Shown in pieces: positions 17,720 through 27,400 of a DNA stretch of 64,000 nucleotides (position 1 is its first letter; each line of letters opens with the position of its first letter). Origin of the DNA: Metasolibacillus meyeri (GTDB lineage: Bacteria > Bacillota > Bacilli > Bacillales_A > Planococcaceae); the NCBI RefSeq assembly GCF_003049505.1, contig NZ_PYWN01000006.1, forward strand, positions 38,269 through 102,268, given 5' to 3'. The notes beneath the pieces were generated by a model. It saw nothing but the letters and a program-made list of their open reading frames with translations, ran no database searches and was not told where the DNA came from. Position numbers and translations under genes: made by a program.

Positions 17720-18607
17720 ATGAGAAGTTGGCAAAGTATTTTGTTTGAGCGATATTTGATTTGGCGTAAGACGAAGCAGAAATTTATAGATGTGCAAGAG
17801 ATGGCGCTTTTTATTGAGGAGCGACGAAATGAGCCCACGTATGAGCTTGATGAAAAATTTCGTGTCAAGCATCAAATCACTAAAAATGAATGGGACGGCA
17901 TGTTGTATTATGTATTAAATGAAAACATAGATGCTCGCAAGACGATTGTCTATTTTCATGGCGGTGCCTATATTAATGATCCACTTATTTTTCATTGGCG
18001 TTATTTAGTCAAATTAGCAGAGCGCACGCAGTTTCGCATTATTGTACCGATTTATCCAAAGCTACCACATTTTACGCATGAAACATTGTATGAGCAATTA
18101 CATACTTTCTACGACATGCTATGTGAAAAGTATGAGCAGCCTTTTATTTTTATGGGTGACTCAGCAGGTGGGAGCATTGCACTTGCTTTCGCACAGGACG
18201 TGATGCTCCAACAAAAGCGCTGTGCCGAACAAGTCATGCTGTTTTCCCCGTGGCTCGACGTTTCTGGTGAAGATCCGCGCTACACAGAAATTGAAAAAAT
18301 CGATCCGATGCTTGGTCTAGCTGGTGCGCAAATGCTTGGTAAACTATGGGCAAATACGCGCGACATTTCGCATCATTTAGTCAGCCCACTGCATGGTCCA
18401 TTGCAAAATATCGGACGTATTACATTGTTTGTTGGAACAGGTGAGATGTTGCTCGTAGATGCACATCTATTGCTCGAAAAAGCAAAAAAGGAAGGCGTGG
18501 ATCTGATTTACTTTGAATATCCAAAAATGAATCATGTCTTTCCAGTTTTCCCGATTCCAGAGGCAAAAAAAGTATGGAAGCAGCTATTGCCAATTTTGCT
18601 AAAATAG
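17720..18607 (+). CDS. Alpha/beta hydrolase, HSL-type esterase
   Basis: A 295-residue soluble esterase or lipase of the hormone-sensitive lipase group. The oxyanion motif HGGA (VYFHGGAYIND) and nucleophile motif GDSAGG (FMGDSAGGSIAL) are intact. The acid is probably the Asp in LLVDAH and the histidine that in NHVFPVFP. Substrate unknown. Strong AAGGAGG ribosome binding site before ATG 17720. Confidence 0.9.
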   Translation: MRSWQSILFERYLIWRKTKQKFIDVQEMALFIEERRNEPTYELDEKFRVKHQITKNEWDGMLYYVLNENIDARKTIVYFHGGAYINDPLIFHWRYLVKLAERTQFRIIVPIYPKLPHFTHETLYEQLHTFYDMLCEKYEQPFIFMGDSAGGSIALAFAQDVMLQQKRCAEQVMLFSPWLDVSGEDPRYTEIEKIDPMLGLAGAQMLGKLWANTRDISHHLVSPLHGPLQNIGRITLFVGTGEMLLVDAHLLLEKAKKEGVDLIYFEYPKMNHVFPVFPIPEAKKVWKQLLPILLK

Positions 18608-18673
18608 CTATTGTTTAGTTTTGGTATAGGTTTGTTTTGTATTCTGTAGAGGAACGCGCAAAATTTTACGAAG

Positions 18674-18749
18674 AAGGGGCTGGCTTAAGCTAGCTCCTTT
18701 CTTTGTTGCTGAAAAGATTTACGTCGACCATTTGATGTGAATCTTTTTT
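18674..18749 (+). terminator. Two stem-loops after the esterase gene
   Basis: A G-C rich stem at 18674-18699 followed by CTTTCTTT, then AAAAGATTTAC (18712-18722) with GTGAATCTTTTTT (18737-18749) ending in a T-run. One or both act as terminators. Confidence 0.65.
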
Positions 18750-18811
18750 ATTTTGCACACAGAAACAGCATGCCAAAGTGCATAAAAATAGAATGAAAGA
18801 AGGTGATACAG

Positions 18812-19471
18812 ATGAGTGTGGAAACGGCAAATAGAAATATTACGGAGCTATTGCCTATCGGACAAACTGCTTGTCGATTATTATTTCAGGAATGCTATAA
18901 ATCTGGAATACGCAATATTTTTGTAACCGAAACATATCGCTCACAGGCACGACAAAATTATCTTTATGCGCAAGGGCGTACAAGACCTGGCCCGATTGTG
19001 ACCTGGACATTGAGTAGCCATCATCAATCGCGCTTAGCATGGGATATTGCTGTTGGTCCGCCGAATGTTTTGTATGATGCATCCATATTAAATAAAGTTG
19101 GTGTTATTGCGCGTAAGCTAAATATTACATGGGGTGGCGATTGGGTAGGAAGTGTAGACCGCGTCCATTTCCAAATCGAATCTACATGGAAAATACCTTC
19201 TGGCTACAAGTTAGAAGGGACAGTCACGATTCCGACAAGCAGCACATCACAAATTCAATTTGATAAGAAGGAGGAAATCCCCATGTCTCAGCTATGGAAC
19301 CCAGGCAGTCCCGCGATGCAAACTGCTGCTGAAGCCTTTATTGAACAAGCGATAAAAGATGGCATCATTCAAGCAGTGCATTTACAGGATTTACAAAACA
19401 AGCAAATAACAACGGATCGCTTACTAGGTCTATATATTACAATTGATCAGCGACGAAATGCGACGAAATAA
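18812..19471 (+). CDS. M15-family (VanY/CwlK-like) cell-wall peptidase
   Basis: A 219-residue protein. Residues 1 to about 130 form an M15 L-Ala-D-Glu or D-Ala-D-Ala carboxypeptidase-like domain: TYRSQARQNYLYAQGR, then the metal motifs SSHHQSRLAWDIA (SxHxxxxAxD) and VDRVHFQI. After a Thr/Ser linker a C-terminal helical region (about 160-215) follows. No signal peptide is seen, so like phage-type endolysins it may leave with a holin or on lysis. Phage origin is possible. The start is ATG 18812 after GAAGGTGAT. Confidence 0.85.
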   Translation: MSVETANRNITELLPIGQTACRLLFQECYKSGIRNIFVTETYRSQARQNYLYAQGRTRPGPIVTWTLSSHHQSRLAWDIAVGPPNVLYDASILNKVGVIARKLNITWGGDWVGSVDRVHFQIESTWKIPSGYKLEGTVTIPTSSTSQIQFDKKEEIPMSQLWNPGSPAMQTAAEAFIEQAIKDGIIQAVHLQDLQNKQITTDRLLGLYITIDQRRNATK

Positions 19472-19473
19472 AT

Positions 19474-19510
19474 AGAAGAGGGTGTCTGTTTCAGATAGGC
19501 CCCTCTTTTA
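19474..19510 (+). terminator. Terminator after the M15 peptidase gene
   Basis: AGAGGGTGTCTG pairs imperfectly with AGATAGGCCCCTCT, followed by TTTTA. Confidence 0.7.
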
Positions 19511-19535
19511 AGTTTGGTTGAGCGAATTTGCTTGT

Positions 19536-19604
19536 CTTGCGTGCGAATTTCAATGTTTAACGTGCGAAAATGGGCATCCTGCGTGCGAATTGTTACCTTT
19601 GAAC
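19536..19604 (+). repeat. 21-bp tandem repeat array, copy 1 (three units)
   Basis: Three 21-bp units share the core GCGTGCGAA or ACGTGCGAA and end in TTGAAC. Unit order matches the arrays at 34943 and 50471. No coding function; it lies between two genes. Confidence 0.75.
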
Positions 19605-19730
19605 TAAATAATTTGAAAATGATTTCGACTTTTTGAACACACTCTTCCAAACAAATATTGCTATTTTTCTACATATTTTATAGTAACGCACCTCCAAATT
19701 ATGTATAGTAGTAGAAGAGGAGGAGAATTT

Positions 19731-20252
19731 ATGAAAAAATTATTACCATTTTTATTCGTCATATCTTTTATTTTAGCAGCTTGTAATAATCAAAATGTTG
19801 AAATCCAACTACCTGCGTCTTTTCTAGAAGGGCAAAATATAGACGATGTAATCGCAAATTTGAAAGAAGAGGGCACTAGCGAAATCAAGCAAAACGATGA
19901 TGGTTCTTTGACGTACACCGTATCGAAGGAAAAGCATAAAGAAATGATGAAGGAATTAGAAGACGGCATTCTTGAAACAGTTGATGAAATTAAAAGCACA
20001 GATAGTTTCCCATCAATTAAAGATGTTGCTTACAACAAAAAATATACTGAATTTACATTAACAGTGGAAAAGGAAAGCTTTGAAGGAAGCTTTGATGCAC
20101 TTGCTTCATTTGGACTAGCTATCGCTGGCATGTACTACCAAGTTTTTAACGGCGTAGATGCAGACACATACAAAGTCACAATCCATTACAAAGACGAAGC
20201 AAACGGTGAAATTTTCAATACAACGGTTTACCCAGATGATTTAAGCGACTAG
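19731..20252 (+). CDS. Small lipoprotein of unknown function
   Basis: A 173-residue lipoprotein. The signal peptide MKKLLPFLFVISFILAAC ends in a lipobox (LAAC), so the mature protein would begin with an acylated Cys18 and be held on the outer face of the membrane. The mature part is acidic and beta-rich with a helical stretch in the middle (KEKHKEMMKELEDGILETVDEI). I do not recognise the family. Strong AGGAGG before ATG 19731. Confidence 0.83.
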   Translation: MKKLLPFLFVISFILAACNNQNVEIQLPASFLEGQNIDDVIANLKEEGTSEIKQNDDGSLTYTVSKEKHKEMMKELEDGILETVDEIKSTDSFPSIKDVAYNKKYTEFTLTVEKESFEGSFDALASFGLAIAGMYYQVFNGVDADTYKVTIHYKDEANGEIFNTTVYPDDLSD

Positions 20253-20264
20253 TAATTAGGAAGG

Positions 20265-20311
20265 ATTGTCTCAAAAACATGCCTGTGCATGGCTTTTTGG
20301 GACAATTTTTA
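20265..20311 (+). terminator. Terminator after the lipoprotein gene
   Basis: ATTGTC...AAAAA pairs with TTTTT...GACAAT, and TTTTTATTTTA follows. Confidence 0.85.
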
Positions 20312-20718
20312 TTTTACTCTTATATGAGTTCGATTCGTGGTAAGAATGGATAAAGAACAGCGAAAAACAGAAAGTATCTAGATTTCGAAAGGAATTTGTA
20401 TTTTTCCGATCTCTATAAAAGAGTCATTTCCAAAGTAAAAGAGGCTATCAATAACTTAAAAGAAGAGCGAATGACAAAGCGTTTTGTCTAATACTTAATA
20501 TGTACATAACGAGAAATAAAAAATCAGATGAGCTCTTAATACTTGTTAAAAATATTTTAATGTGTTTTTGAATAACTTGATGCATTTTGGCAATAATAAG
20601 AGAGATGGTTGGTTAGCCATCATGTTAAAGGCGCAGAAGATTCCGAAAGGAATCTCGCGCCTTTTAAGGTTTAAATATAGCTAACTGAAAACATGCCGTC
20701 ACGCACATCTCCTAATAT
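20312..20718. other. Gene-free gap with one hairpin
   Basis: No convincing gene. A short frame near 20410-20490 looks protein-like (Lys/Glu-rich) but is interrupted and may be a coding remnant. AAAGGCGC and GCGCCTTTT (about 20629-20667), with an inner GATTCC/GGAATC pair, form a hairpin that probably terminates the - strand coiled-coil gene. Confidence 0.5.
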
Positions 20719-21177
20719 TTATGATGAGATAAGTCTTTTAACAATTTTCATATCCGTTTCCAGCTCAGCAATTTTAGCAACAGCGCTATCTAGTGAAGGC
20801 TGTAGCTCCGCATTTTGGGCTGTCTGTACGGCAACCGTGTCCAACGTTGTACGCAATGTAGCAATATCTTCACTATTTCTAACAACTTGCTGTGTTACTG
20901 CATCTAACTTTGTATCCATCGATGTTACTTTCTCATCAAGCGTAGTTACTTTCTTGTCAAGTGTAGTTACTTTCTCGTCAAGTGTAGTTAATTTTGTATT
21001 AACAGTAACCATATTTGCGTCAAGTGTAGCTATCTTCGTGTTCATCATAGCTACATTTTCATCCAGTGTAACCAATTGTGTGTTCATTGTAGCCATGCTT
21101 TCATCAGTTGTTATCAATTTCGTATCAATTGCTTCCACCCTTTTTAGTATTACCTCAAGCAATTCACGATCTGTCAT
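20719..21177 (-). CDS. Coiled-coil protein with heptad repeats
   Basis: A 152-residue protein made largely of seven-residue repeats of the type TTLDEKV (TLDEKVTTLDKKVTTLDEKV, then SMDTKL), predicting a long coiled coil. The repeats are near-identical at the DNA level (21-bp period around 20930-20990), so slippage could vary the length. No signal peptide or membrane segment. The start is ATG 21177 after GGAGGAGATG. Function unknown. A 218-codon frame on the other strand is its shadow. Confidence 0.75.
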   Translation of the reverse strand: MTDRELLEVILKRVEAIDTKLITTDESMATMNTQLVTLDENVAMMNTKIATLDANMVTVNTKLTTLDEKVTTLDKKVTTLDEKVTSMDTKLDAVTQQVVRNSEDIATLRTTLDTVAVQTAQNAELQPSLDSAVAKIAELETDMKIVKRLISS

Positions 21178-21404
21178 GTCATCTCCTCCTTCCTTTGCAA
21201 ATTTAATCATACCGTTCCTTTTTTATTTAGGTAGCTTACCATACAGTTATTTATTAACGAATTGGAACACGCCGCTGTCATTTCAGATAGATTTTATTAT
21301 GCTACCCACCAAATATATAATCTTATTTTATCACCTAACGTTGTCGTAAAACAACTGCTATATGGAGTCATTATTTTGAATTGCCTTGTTACGAATAACG
21401 CCGC

Positions 21405-21515
21405 AAGCGATATGATAAAACTTGAGGTAAAGAAAATATATATATTAGATAAACAAATTGAAACCTGCTATGCGGCAACGAATCAGGAGAGTATGATGTG
21501 CCATACGAGGAAGAG
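21405..21515 (+). pseudogene. Degenerate partial copy of the thioesterase gene 5' end
   Basis: This stretch aligns base for base with 23900-24000, the ribosome binding site and first codons of the intact thioesterase gene: shared GAAGAAAAT-like leader, AAACAAATTGAAA and GCTATGCGG, with scattered substitutions and no later similarity. The start ATG has become ATA. It is a dead partial duplication about 2.5 kb from the intact gene. The rest of 21516-21819 contains nothing I can support. Confidence 0.75.
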
Positions 21516-21819
21516 AAAAAGCTTAAACGAGGGGCAAAGAAAGTTTCGATGTAATCATGCTGAAGAGAGTAATGTTGAGTGTCGCGCACGATGTATTAAT
21601 AAGGAAAAGGGGAGCTGTTAGAAACCAGTATTTTGAGTGTTCAGAGCCTAACTATGTAATTGAAAAAACAAAAGATTTTGATGAAGCTACACACAGCGGT
21701 ACGCTTAGCTCGCGATGAAACTTTAATGGATATAGCTTTTGTATTTGCTCAGTTAAAACCAATGATTTTACTTTGGAATAAAAGCTTGTTGTCATAACCA
21801 AGCATAAGAACCACATGAT

Positions 21820-22440
21820 TTAGTAGGCGATACCAATACGAGTTTTTAAGAAGTCTCTACTTTGGATTAGGCTAAATGCAAACTCTGCGGTATCTGCAAC
21901 AGATATTTCCTTACCATCTATTGGCAAAAAATTACGTTCTATACGATAAGTCCCTAAACGTTTTGTATCTGGCAAGTATGTAGGGCAAACAATTGTCCAA
22001 TCTAGATTTGATTGGTTAAGCAATTCATACACTTTATGATGCTCTATTGCTGCACGTGCTGATTTTTGTTTGGATTCACTTGACTGATAACGCAGTAAAC
22101 CAGAGGTATTTCTACTTTGCAAGATTCCTGCCGTTCCTATAGTGATAATACGTTGAATGTTTCGGTTTTGCAGGGCTTCAATAATGAGTGGCATACTTTT
22201 GGATAAAGTAGTAGTTCCATCCGTATTTAATGCGCTAATGACTACATCTATATCGTGTAGCGCAGTAACAATAGCATCCTTATCCAAAACATCACCTTGA
22301 ATAATAGTCAGCTTTTCATTGTTCATTTGAATCTTTTCTGGCATCCGAACAAGGGCTGTCACATGGTGCCCGTCATTAAGGATATATTTCAATAAATGAC
22401 TACCCACTCGACCAGTTGCTCCTAAAATTAAAATTTTCAT
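21820..22440 (-). CDS. NAD(P)H-binding SDR-like protein (NmrA type)
   Basis: A 206-residue Rossmann-fold protein of the atypical short-chain dehydrogenase group. The N-terminal ILGATGRVGSHLL dinucleotide motif is intact, followed by ALVR, GDVLD and VVISAL strands. The typical catalytic YxxxK is not obvious, as in many NmrA-like flavin reductase or redox-sensor relatives. Strong GGGGTGAGG before the ATG. Single gene; physiological role unknown. Confidence 0.87.
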   Translation of the reverse strand: MKILILGATGRVGSHLLKYILNDGHHVTALVRMPEKIQMNNEKLTIIQGDVLDKDAIVTALHDIDVVISALNTDGTTTLSKSMPLIIEALQNRNIQRIITIGTAGILQSRNTSGLLRYQSSESKQKSARAAIEHHKVYELLNQSNLDWTIVCPTYLPDTKRLGTYRIERNFLPIDGKEISVADTAEFAFSLIQSRDFLKTRIGIAY

Positions 22441-22605
22441 ATCCTCACCCCTTTAGATAAATACGCACTTAATGATACTTCTTATCACCTCTTTAGGTCA
22501 ACATGGCATAACACACAGGTGAATTAATTGACAGATAATCACTTTATTTATAGAAAAAATTTGGATGTTGATAAGCACATGGTCAAAATTGCACTAAAAA
22601 GAAAA

Positions 22606-22637
22606 AGTGCTTGAATCTAAAAATTCAAACACTTAAG
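22606..22637 (-). terminator. Terminator-like hairpin on the - strand
   Basis: AAGTG-CTTGAAT pairs with ATTCAAA-CACTT; on the - strand it is followed by TTTTTCTTTTT. It could end transcripts from the 22964 gene. Confidence 0.6.
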
Positions 22638-22650
22638 GTGCATCTTATAA

Positions 22651-22789
22651 AGTGAACCTTCAATCGGTAGGGGAGGCCTCATCCCCCACCGATTGGTAGT
22701 TTCACCAATCGGGTTTTACAGGCTGTTGATCCCCCACTTAACGATTTCGTTTCCACTCACTATTTTGATGCGGGGGTCTTACAGCCTGT
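22651..22789 (-). repeat. Dispersed palindromic repeat, copy A
   Basis: The element contains CCGATTGGT/ACCAATCGG, CAATCGGT/ACCGATTG with G/C tracts, and outer arms ACAGGCTGT/ACAGCCTGT with CCCCC/GGGGG. It therefore folds into several strong hairpins. A degenerate copy lies at 16993-17160. The stop codon of the neighbouring small gene falls inside the element. Confidence 0.65.
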
Positions 22790-22964
22790 TAATACGGGAT
22801 AACGGGTTAATGACATCAGAATTATATCCTTGCTTCGTTTGTCCTTCGGTTTCAGAGAGATCATAAGCAATCAATGTTACATCTAATTTCTCTTCAAGAT
22901 TTTTTATCTCACTAAGTTGATCAGGTTCAAGATTTGCAAATTTTGTTTTGACCAATTCAATCAC
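22779..22964 (-). CDS. Small hypothetical protein
   Basis: A 61-residue reading frame. The first 40 residues look like real protein (LEPDQLSEIKNLEEKLDVTLIAYD, an amphipathic helix followed by a strand). The tail is less convincing and stops inside the copy A repeat, so its C-terminus may have been replaced by the insertion. GTG start behind AAGGAT with very short spacing. Function unknown. Confidence 0.5.
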   Translation of the reverse strand: MIELVKTKFANLEPDQLSEIKNLEEKLDVTLIAYDLSETEGQTKQGYNSDVINPLSRINRL

Positions 22965-23152
22965 ATCCTTGCTCGGTTATTAAGGATAGTATGAGAAATT
23001 ATTGAATATTTATCCTTAAAATAAAATACAAAAAAGAGGGGTCTAAATGCAGTCAAATGACTAGCGTTATTTTTATTGTCGAAAAAAGCTTTTGAAACTA
23101 TCAAGCTCTCCATTCGTAGGTATATTTATAATATATTTGGAGGGATAGTAGG

Positions 23153-23362
23153 ATGAAATGGGAGTATAAAATCTTTAAATGGGACACGCAAAGACAAGCA
23201 GGTAATACAAATAATAGAGTGCCGAATTTTTTAGAGATAGAACTTGGTAATTTAGGTCAGCAAGGTTGGGAATTGGTAAGTGTGATAAATTCAAAATTTA
23301 CTGGTAGTTACAACACTATACAGGAGGTTACTTACACATTTAAAAGACCAATCGAAGAGTAA
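23153..23362 (+). CDS. DUF4177 small protein
   Basis: A 69-residue protein with the DUF4177 pattern: KWEYKIFKW at the start, a LGNLGQQGWELVSV centre and a YTFKRP end. This fold is common in Firmicutes and phage; its role is unknown. Good GGAGGG upstream of ATG 23153. A terminator hairpin follows at 23384-23413. Confidence 0.82.
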   Translation: MKWEYKIFKWDTQRQAGNTNNRVPNFLEIELGNLGQQGWELVSVINSKFTGSYNTIQEVTYTFKRPIEE

Positions 23363-23383
23363 AATCCCAAACGTTTAGGATTT

Positions 23384-23413
23384 TGAAGGATGCGCATTTG
23401 CGTGTCCTTTTTA
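23384..23413 (+). terminator. Terminator after the DUF4177 gene
   Basis: AAGGATGCGC pairs with GCGTGTCCTT across a short loop, then TTTT. Confidence 0.7.
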
Positions 23414-23433
23414 TTTAGAAAGGAGAAAAGAAA

Positions 23434-23752
23434 TTGCTTAATATTAGAAAACATATAGTATCATCAACAATTGCAGCTAAGATTACATAGAGAAAAATCA
23501 ATACTAAAAAGAAAATCTACATACATGAAACAGGTAATAAAAGTAAAGGTAATCGAGTAGATAACCACGCGGCTAGTGGAAATCAATCAACAAGCCTCAT
23601 GACATTGGGCTGTGGACGATATGGAAGCTGTACAATTATTTGAACACGATTATGTGTGTTAGGTGGCGGGTTCAATTACAGGTAATAAAGAGGCTATCAA
23701 TCCAAGAAGAAATGCCTACTTACATCCACTCTCTACGCCTGCCGCAATTTAA
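23434..23752 (+). pseudogene. Decayed N-acetylmuramoyl-L-alanine amidase
   Basis: The reading frame from TTG 23434 (behind AAAGGAG) gives an amidase_2-like start with IYIHETGNKSKGNRVDNHA, in which the HETGN and NHA elements match phage-type amidases (CwlA/XlyA). An in-frame stop lies near 23488. After a frameshift near 23595 the match continues as HWAVDDMEAVQLFEHDY with TGA and TAG where tryptophans are expected, and ends at TAA 23752. It is a dead lysin gene, probably a prophage remnant. Confidence 0.75.
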
Positions 23753-23805
23753 AATTTGTACCCTAAATCCAAACATTCTTAGACACTTCTATACATAGAA
23801 AGGAA

Positions 23806-23902
23806 AAAACACCCAAACAATACCCACGCACCACCCACCAAAACCACCCCGAAAATAATCATCCCAACATAACACCTTCCAACTGACAAACCCCCACCCA
23901 AA
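23806..23902 (+). other. C-rich, G-poor tract before the thioesterase gene
   Basis: About 95 bases built mostly of A and C (runs such as CACCACCCACC and AACCCCCACCC) with very few G or T, unlike the surrounding sequence. No gene or hairpin is seen in it. It lies directly upstream of the intact thioesterase gene. Confidence 0.5.
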
Positions 23903-23931
23903 GCGGTATGATAGTACCCGAGGTGAAGAAA

Positions 23932-24357
23932 ATGTATATATCAGAAAAACAAATTGAAATCCGCTATGCGGAAACGGATCAGATGGGCGTGGTGTACCAT
24001 GCAAATTACCTCATTTGGCTAGAGATTGGGCGCACACAATTAATCAAAGATTTAGGCTTTGAATACGCAAAACTAGAGGCGGATGGTTATTTATCACCTG
24101 TGATTGATGTGTCGATTCAATATAAGGCAGCGCTTCGCTATGGGCAGGTAGCGACAGTGCGTACATGGATTGAGGCACATTCACGTCTGCGTACAACATA
24201 TGGCTATGAGGTGTTGCATGAGGATGGGACTGTGGCAGCAACGGCGACAACTGTACATACATTGGTGCGTAAGGAAAATTTCCGCCCTGTTTCATTAAGT
24301 AAGGTCGATCCTGCATGGGATGCAGCGTATATCAAAAATATGCGAGAGATGTGCTAA
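23932..24357 (+). CDS. Acyl-CoA thioesterase, YbgC/FadM (YneP-like)
   Basis: A 141-residue hotdog-fold thioesterase. The 4HBT signature is clear: RYAETDQMGVVYHANYLIWLE with the catalytic Asp in ETDQMG, then a GRTQL helix. It would hydrolyse acyl-CoA thioesters in the cytoplasm. B. subtilis YneP is the likely counterpart and also lies near parE-parC. The start is ATG 23932 after GAGGTGA; an upstream ATG at 23908 has none. A terminator overlaps its end. Confidence 0.9.
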   Translation: MYISEKQIEIRYAETDQMGVVYHANYLIWLEIGRTQLIKDLGFEYAKLEADGYLSPVIDVSIQYKAALRYGQVATVRTWIEAHSRLRTTYGYEVLHEDGTVAATATTVHTLVRKENFRPVSLSKVDPAWDAAYIKNMREMC

Positions 24358-24374
24358 AACTAGCACATCTTTTT
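24347..24374 (+). terminator. Terminator overlapping the thioesterase stop codon
   Basis: AGATGTGCTA (24347-24356), loop AAAC, TAGCACATCT (24361-24370), then TTTT. The left arm includes the last codons. Confidence 0.85.
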
Positions 24375-24439
24375 CTATCAGTGCATCGTATTTCTTGCTA
24401 TAATTGTTTTTGTGTTAAATTTGCAAGGGAGGGTTGTTC

Positions 24440-27400
24440 ATGGTGCAGAAAGTTGCCATTGAAACGGTTCGATGTCATATATTATTAACGAATACGGCAC
24501 GTGAAGCCATTCAGCAGCATGTTCAAGATGAACAGGCCTTTTTTCGTTTGCAAAAAAACTTTATTGTTTATATTGAAAAATTAGCGATAGAACAGACGCA
24601 GCTCGCACTCACATTATATTTTGATAATGAAAAGAATCGCGCTTTAAAGGACAAATTTCAAGAGCGTGTGGTCATTATGGATTGCGTCTTCGATTTGAAA
24701 AATGGACTTGTCGCCAAAAGCTTCCGTACAAGAGGAAAGGGGACGCCTGTTGCAACGAATCGTCGCGAAAGGCTCTTGATTCATTTTGTTCCTTCACGTA
24801 TTAGTGGGCATACATACCCAGATAAATTTATTGAAACGCTTGCCGCGCTTCCTGTTGCTCAGGAGCGCTTTGATTATGTCAACAAACGCATTACCTCATG
24901 GGAAGGCTATTTGAAGGTGCTGAATCAAAATGCGGATATCGAGGATATTGAAGCAAAATTTACGACGCATACATTGAATGGCGATTTTACACATATAACG
25001 TTTACTTGTAGTGATATGACAGATAAAGAATGGAAGCAAGTAAAAGGCTTAAGCGCTCGTGTGCGTGGTTTAAAGCTCGATTTAGGTGAGGTTGTGAAGG
25101 TCAATCGAGGGGCACGTAGCATTGAAATTGCATTGAAACCAGATGCGGTGCGCCTTGCAAGAAAAAATGCACTGCATTTCGAGATGAATGCTATCGATTT
25201 CAGCAATGCCTCGACAAAATCACAGCTCAATCGTTTATTAAAAGGCTTTGACCGCTTAAAAGAGGGACTTGCGGCAAATGCCAATTTAGAAAATATTTTA
25301 TTTGAAGACAAGCCTGTGATTGCGGCACGCAAGGTCGATGTTGAACTTGATTTCCATAATCAATTGAACGAATTCCAACGCCAAGCTGTAACCGGTGCGA
25401 TGAGTGCGGAGGATTTATATGTCATACAAGGGCCGCCAGGGACTGGGAAAACGACCGTTATTTCAGAAATTTGTTATCAAAATGCGAAAGCAGGTTTGAA
25501 AACACTTGTAGCCTCGCAATCGAATTTAGCAGTTGATAATGCGCTCAGTCGCCTACTTTCCAATAAAGATATCCGTATTTTGCGCTACGGTCGCACAGAA
25601 AGCATTGAAGAGGAAGGCAAAAAATTTATTGAAGAAAATGTTGCGAGCTATTGGCAGCAGCAAACCTATGAAGCCATTACGCATGAAGTATCCCAGCAAA
25701 GTGAGAAGCAACAGCTATTAGAACAGGAAATCACCGCCTATGAAAAGCAGCTCATTCAACTGGAAGAAGAAAAGAACAAGCTCCTACAAGATATCGAGCG
25801 AAAAAAGCAAGCGGAAGAACAGCTAAAAGCACTCACAGAAAAAATAACAGCGCTGAAAAAACAGCTTGCGCCATTAAAAAAACAACGCGAGCAAACGGAG
25901 GAGCAGCTTGAACAGCTAGAAGCAACAAAGGCTGAGCTTACAGAAGCCATTACAACGCTTGAAACACAGCTTGCAGAGCTACCATCAATGCAAGAACTCA
26001 CAGCTAAACAGCAAGAAAACAGCGAACAGCTCACACAGCTAAATGAAGCGTTGCAAACGGCTGAAATGAGCGCGATGAAGCAACAACTAGAACAACAGCT
26101 TGCTAACGTAACCGCTCAGCTACAGCGCATGTCACCAGACGACCATGCAATGGAGCGATTAACGACACAAATTACCGAGCTAAAAAAAGTGCAGGATGTG
26201 GAAGATTTCATTGTGGCACATGCAATACGTCGAAGCTTTGTCATTGACCGTCTACTTGCTTCTTTATCGAAATTACAGCCTGAAATTGCGGCATATAAAC
26301 CGATTAAAGATTTAAGTGAGCGGCTAGAAAAAGCACGAGCTTATAGTGAAAAAACGCTGCAAATTCACGTGACAGCACCGTCACTACCACCGAATCATAC
26401 GTATTCACTTGCAGAGGTGCAGGAATTTTTAACAAAGCTGAGCCATGCCTTTGCAGAGCGAAAAATTAATGCGCAAAACGGTGCTCGTTCAATTCAAGGC
26501 GTACTACTGCGTCAAGCATATATTGAACAGCTACAAGTAAAATATCAAGACTTAATGCGTGAAGTCATGCTCATTTTTACGAAGCTAAAAGAGGAGCTTG
26601 TGGACTTATATAAAGAGCAGCTCGGTCATAGTGAAGCACAAGTGCAACAATTGCGTAGCACAGAGCAGCAGCTCCAACAAAAGCTACAGCCATTGCAAAA
26701 CGTACCAGCAATAGCGCAAACGGTTGAAGAGCTACAGCAACAGCGGAACGAACTAGAGCAAAGTCAACAACAACTAGAGCAACAACAAACAAAATATGCA
26801 CAGCTCACAGCTACTTACGAAACAAAAACTGCTGAGCTTCAGCAAGTAAATGAGCAGCTTACACATGGCAATGAGCTATTGCAATCATTGAAGGAGCAGC
26901 TGAAAGAAATTAACAGCACAGGCTTGGCATTAGAAAAAGAGCAGGAAGAATTAGAACAAGTAACGAAGCAAAACCCAGAGGTAGCCTTATTCGCAGTCGA
27001 ACAACGCATGACCGCCATTCAAGACGAAAGCGTAAAAATCACTCAAAAGCTAGAGTTATTGCCTATCACTCAAAAGCTACAAAGCGAATGGCAAACGATG
27101 CTTGCGAGCGCCAGTGAGCATGACTTAGAGGAAATTCGTAAGCTTTATGTAAAGCATGCCAACGTTATTGGGACAACCTGTGTGGCATCGGCAAACAAGG
27201 AGTTTATGGACAACTACCCAACCTTTGATGTGGTCATTATTGATGAGGTATCGAAAGCAACACCACCAGAGCTGTTGCTACCGATGTTAAAAGGGAAGAA
27301 AATCATTTTAGTTGGCGATCATCACCAGCTACCGCCACTTATTGGGGACGAAACCTTTGAAGAAACGCTTGAGCAAGTCATTAAAAATAGCGATACATTT

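Noticed and set aside
19536..19604. 21-bp repeats as a CRISPR array
   Set aside because: Units are contiguous with no spacers and no cas genes are present.
20693..21349. 218-codon + strand frame
   Set aside because: It is the reverse strand of the coiled-coil gene; its Ser/Val repeats are the mirror of the heptads and it has no ribosome binding site.
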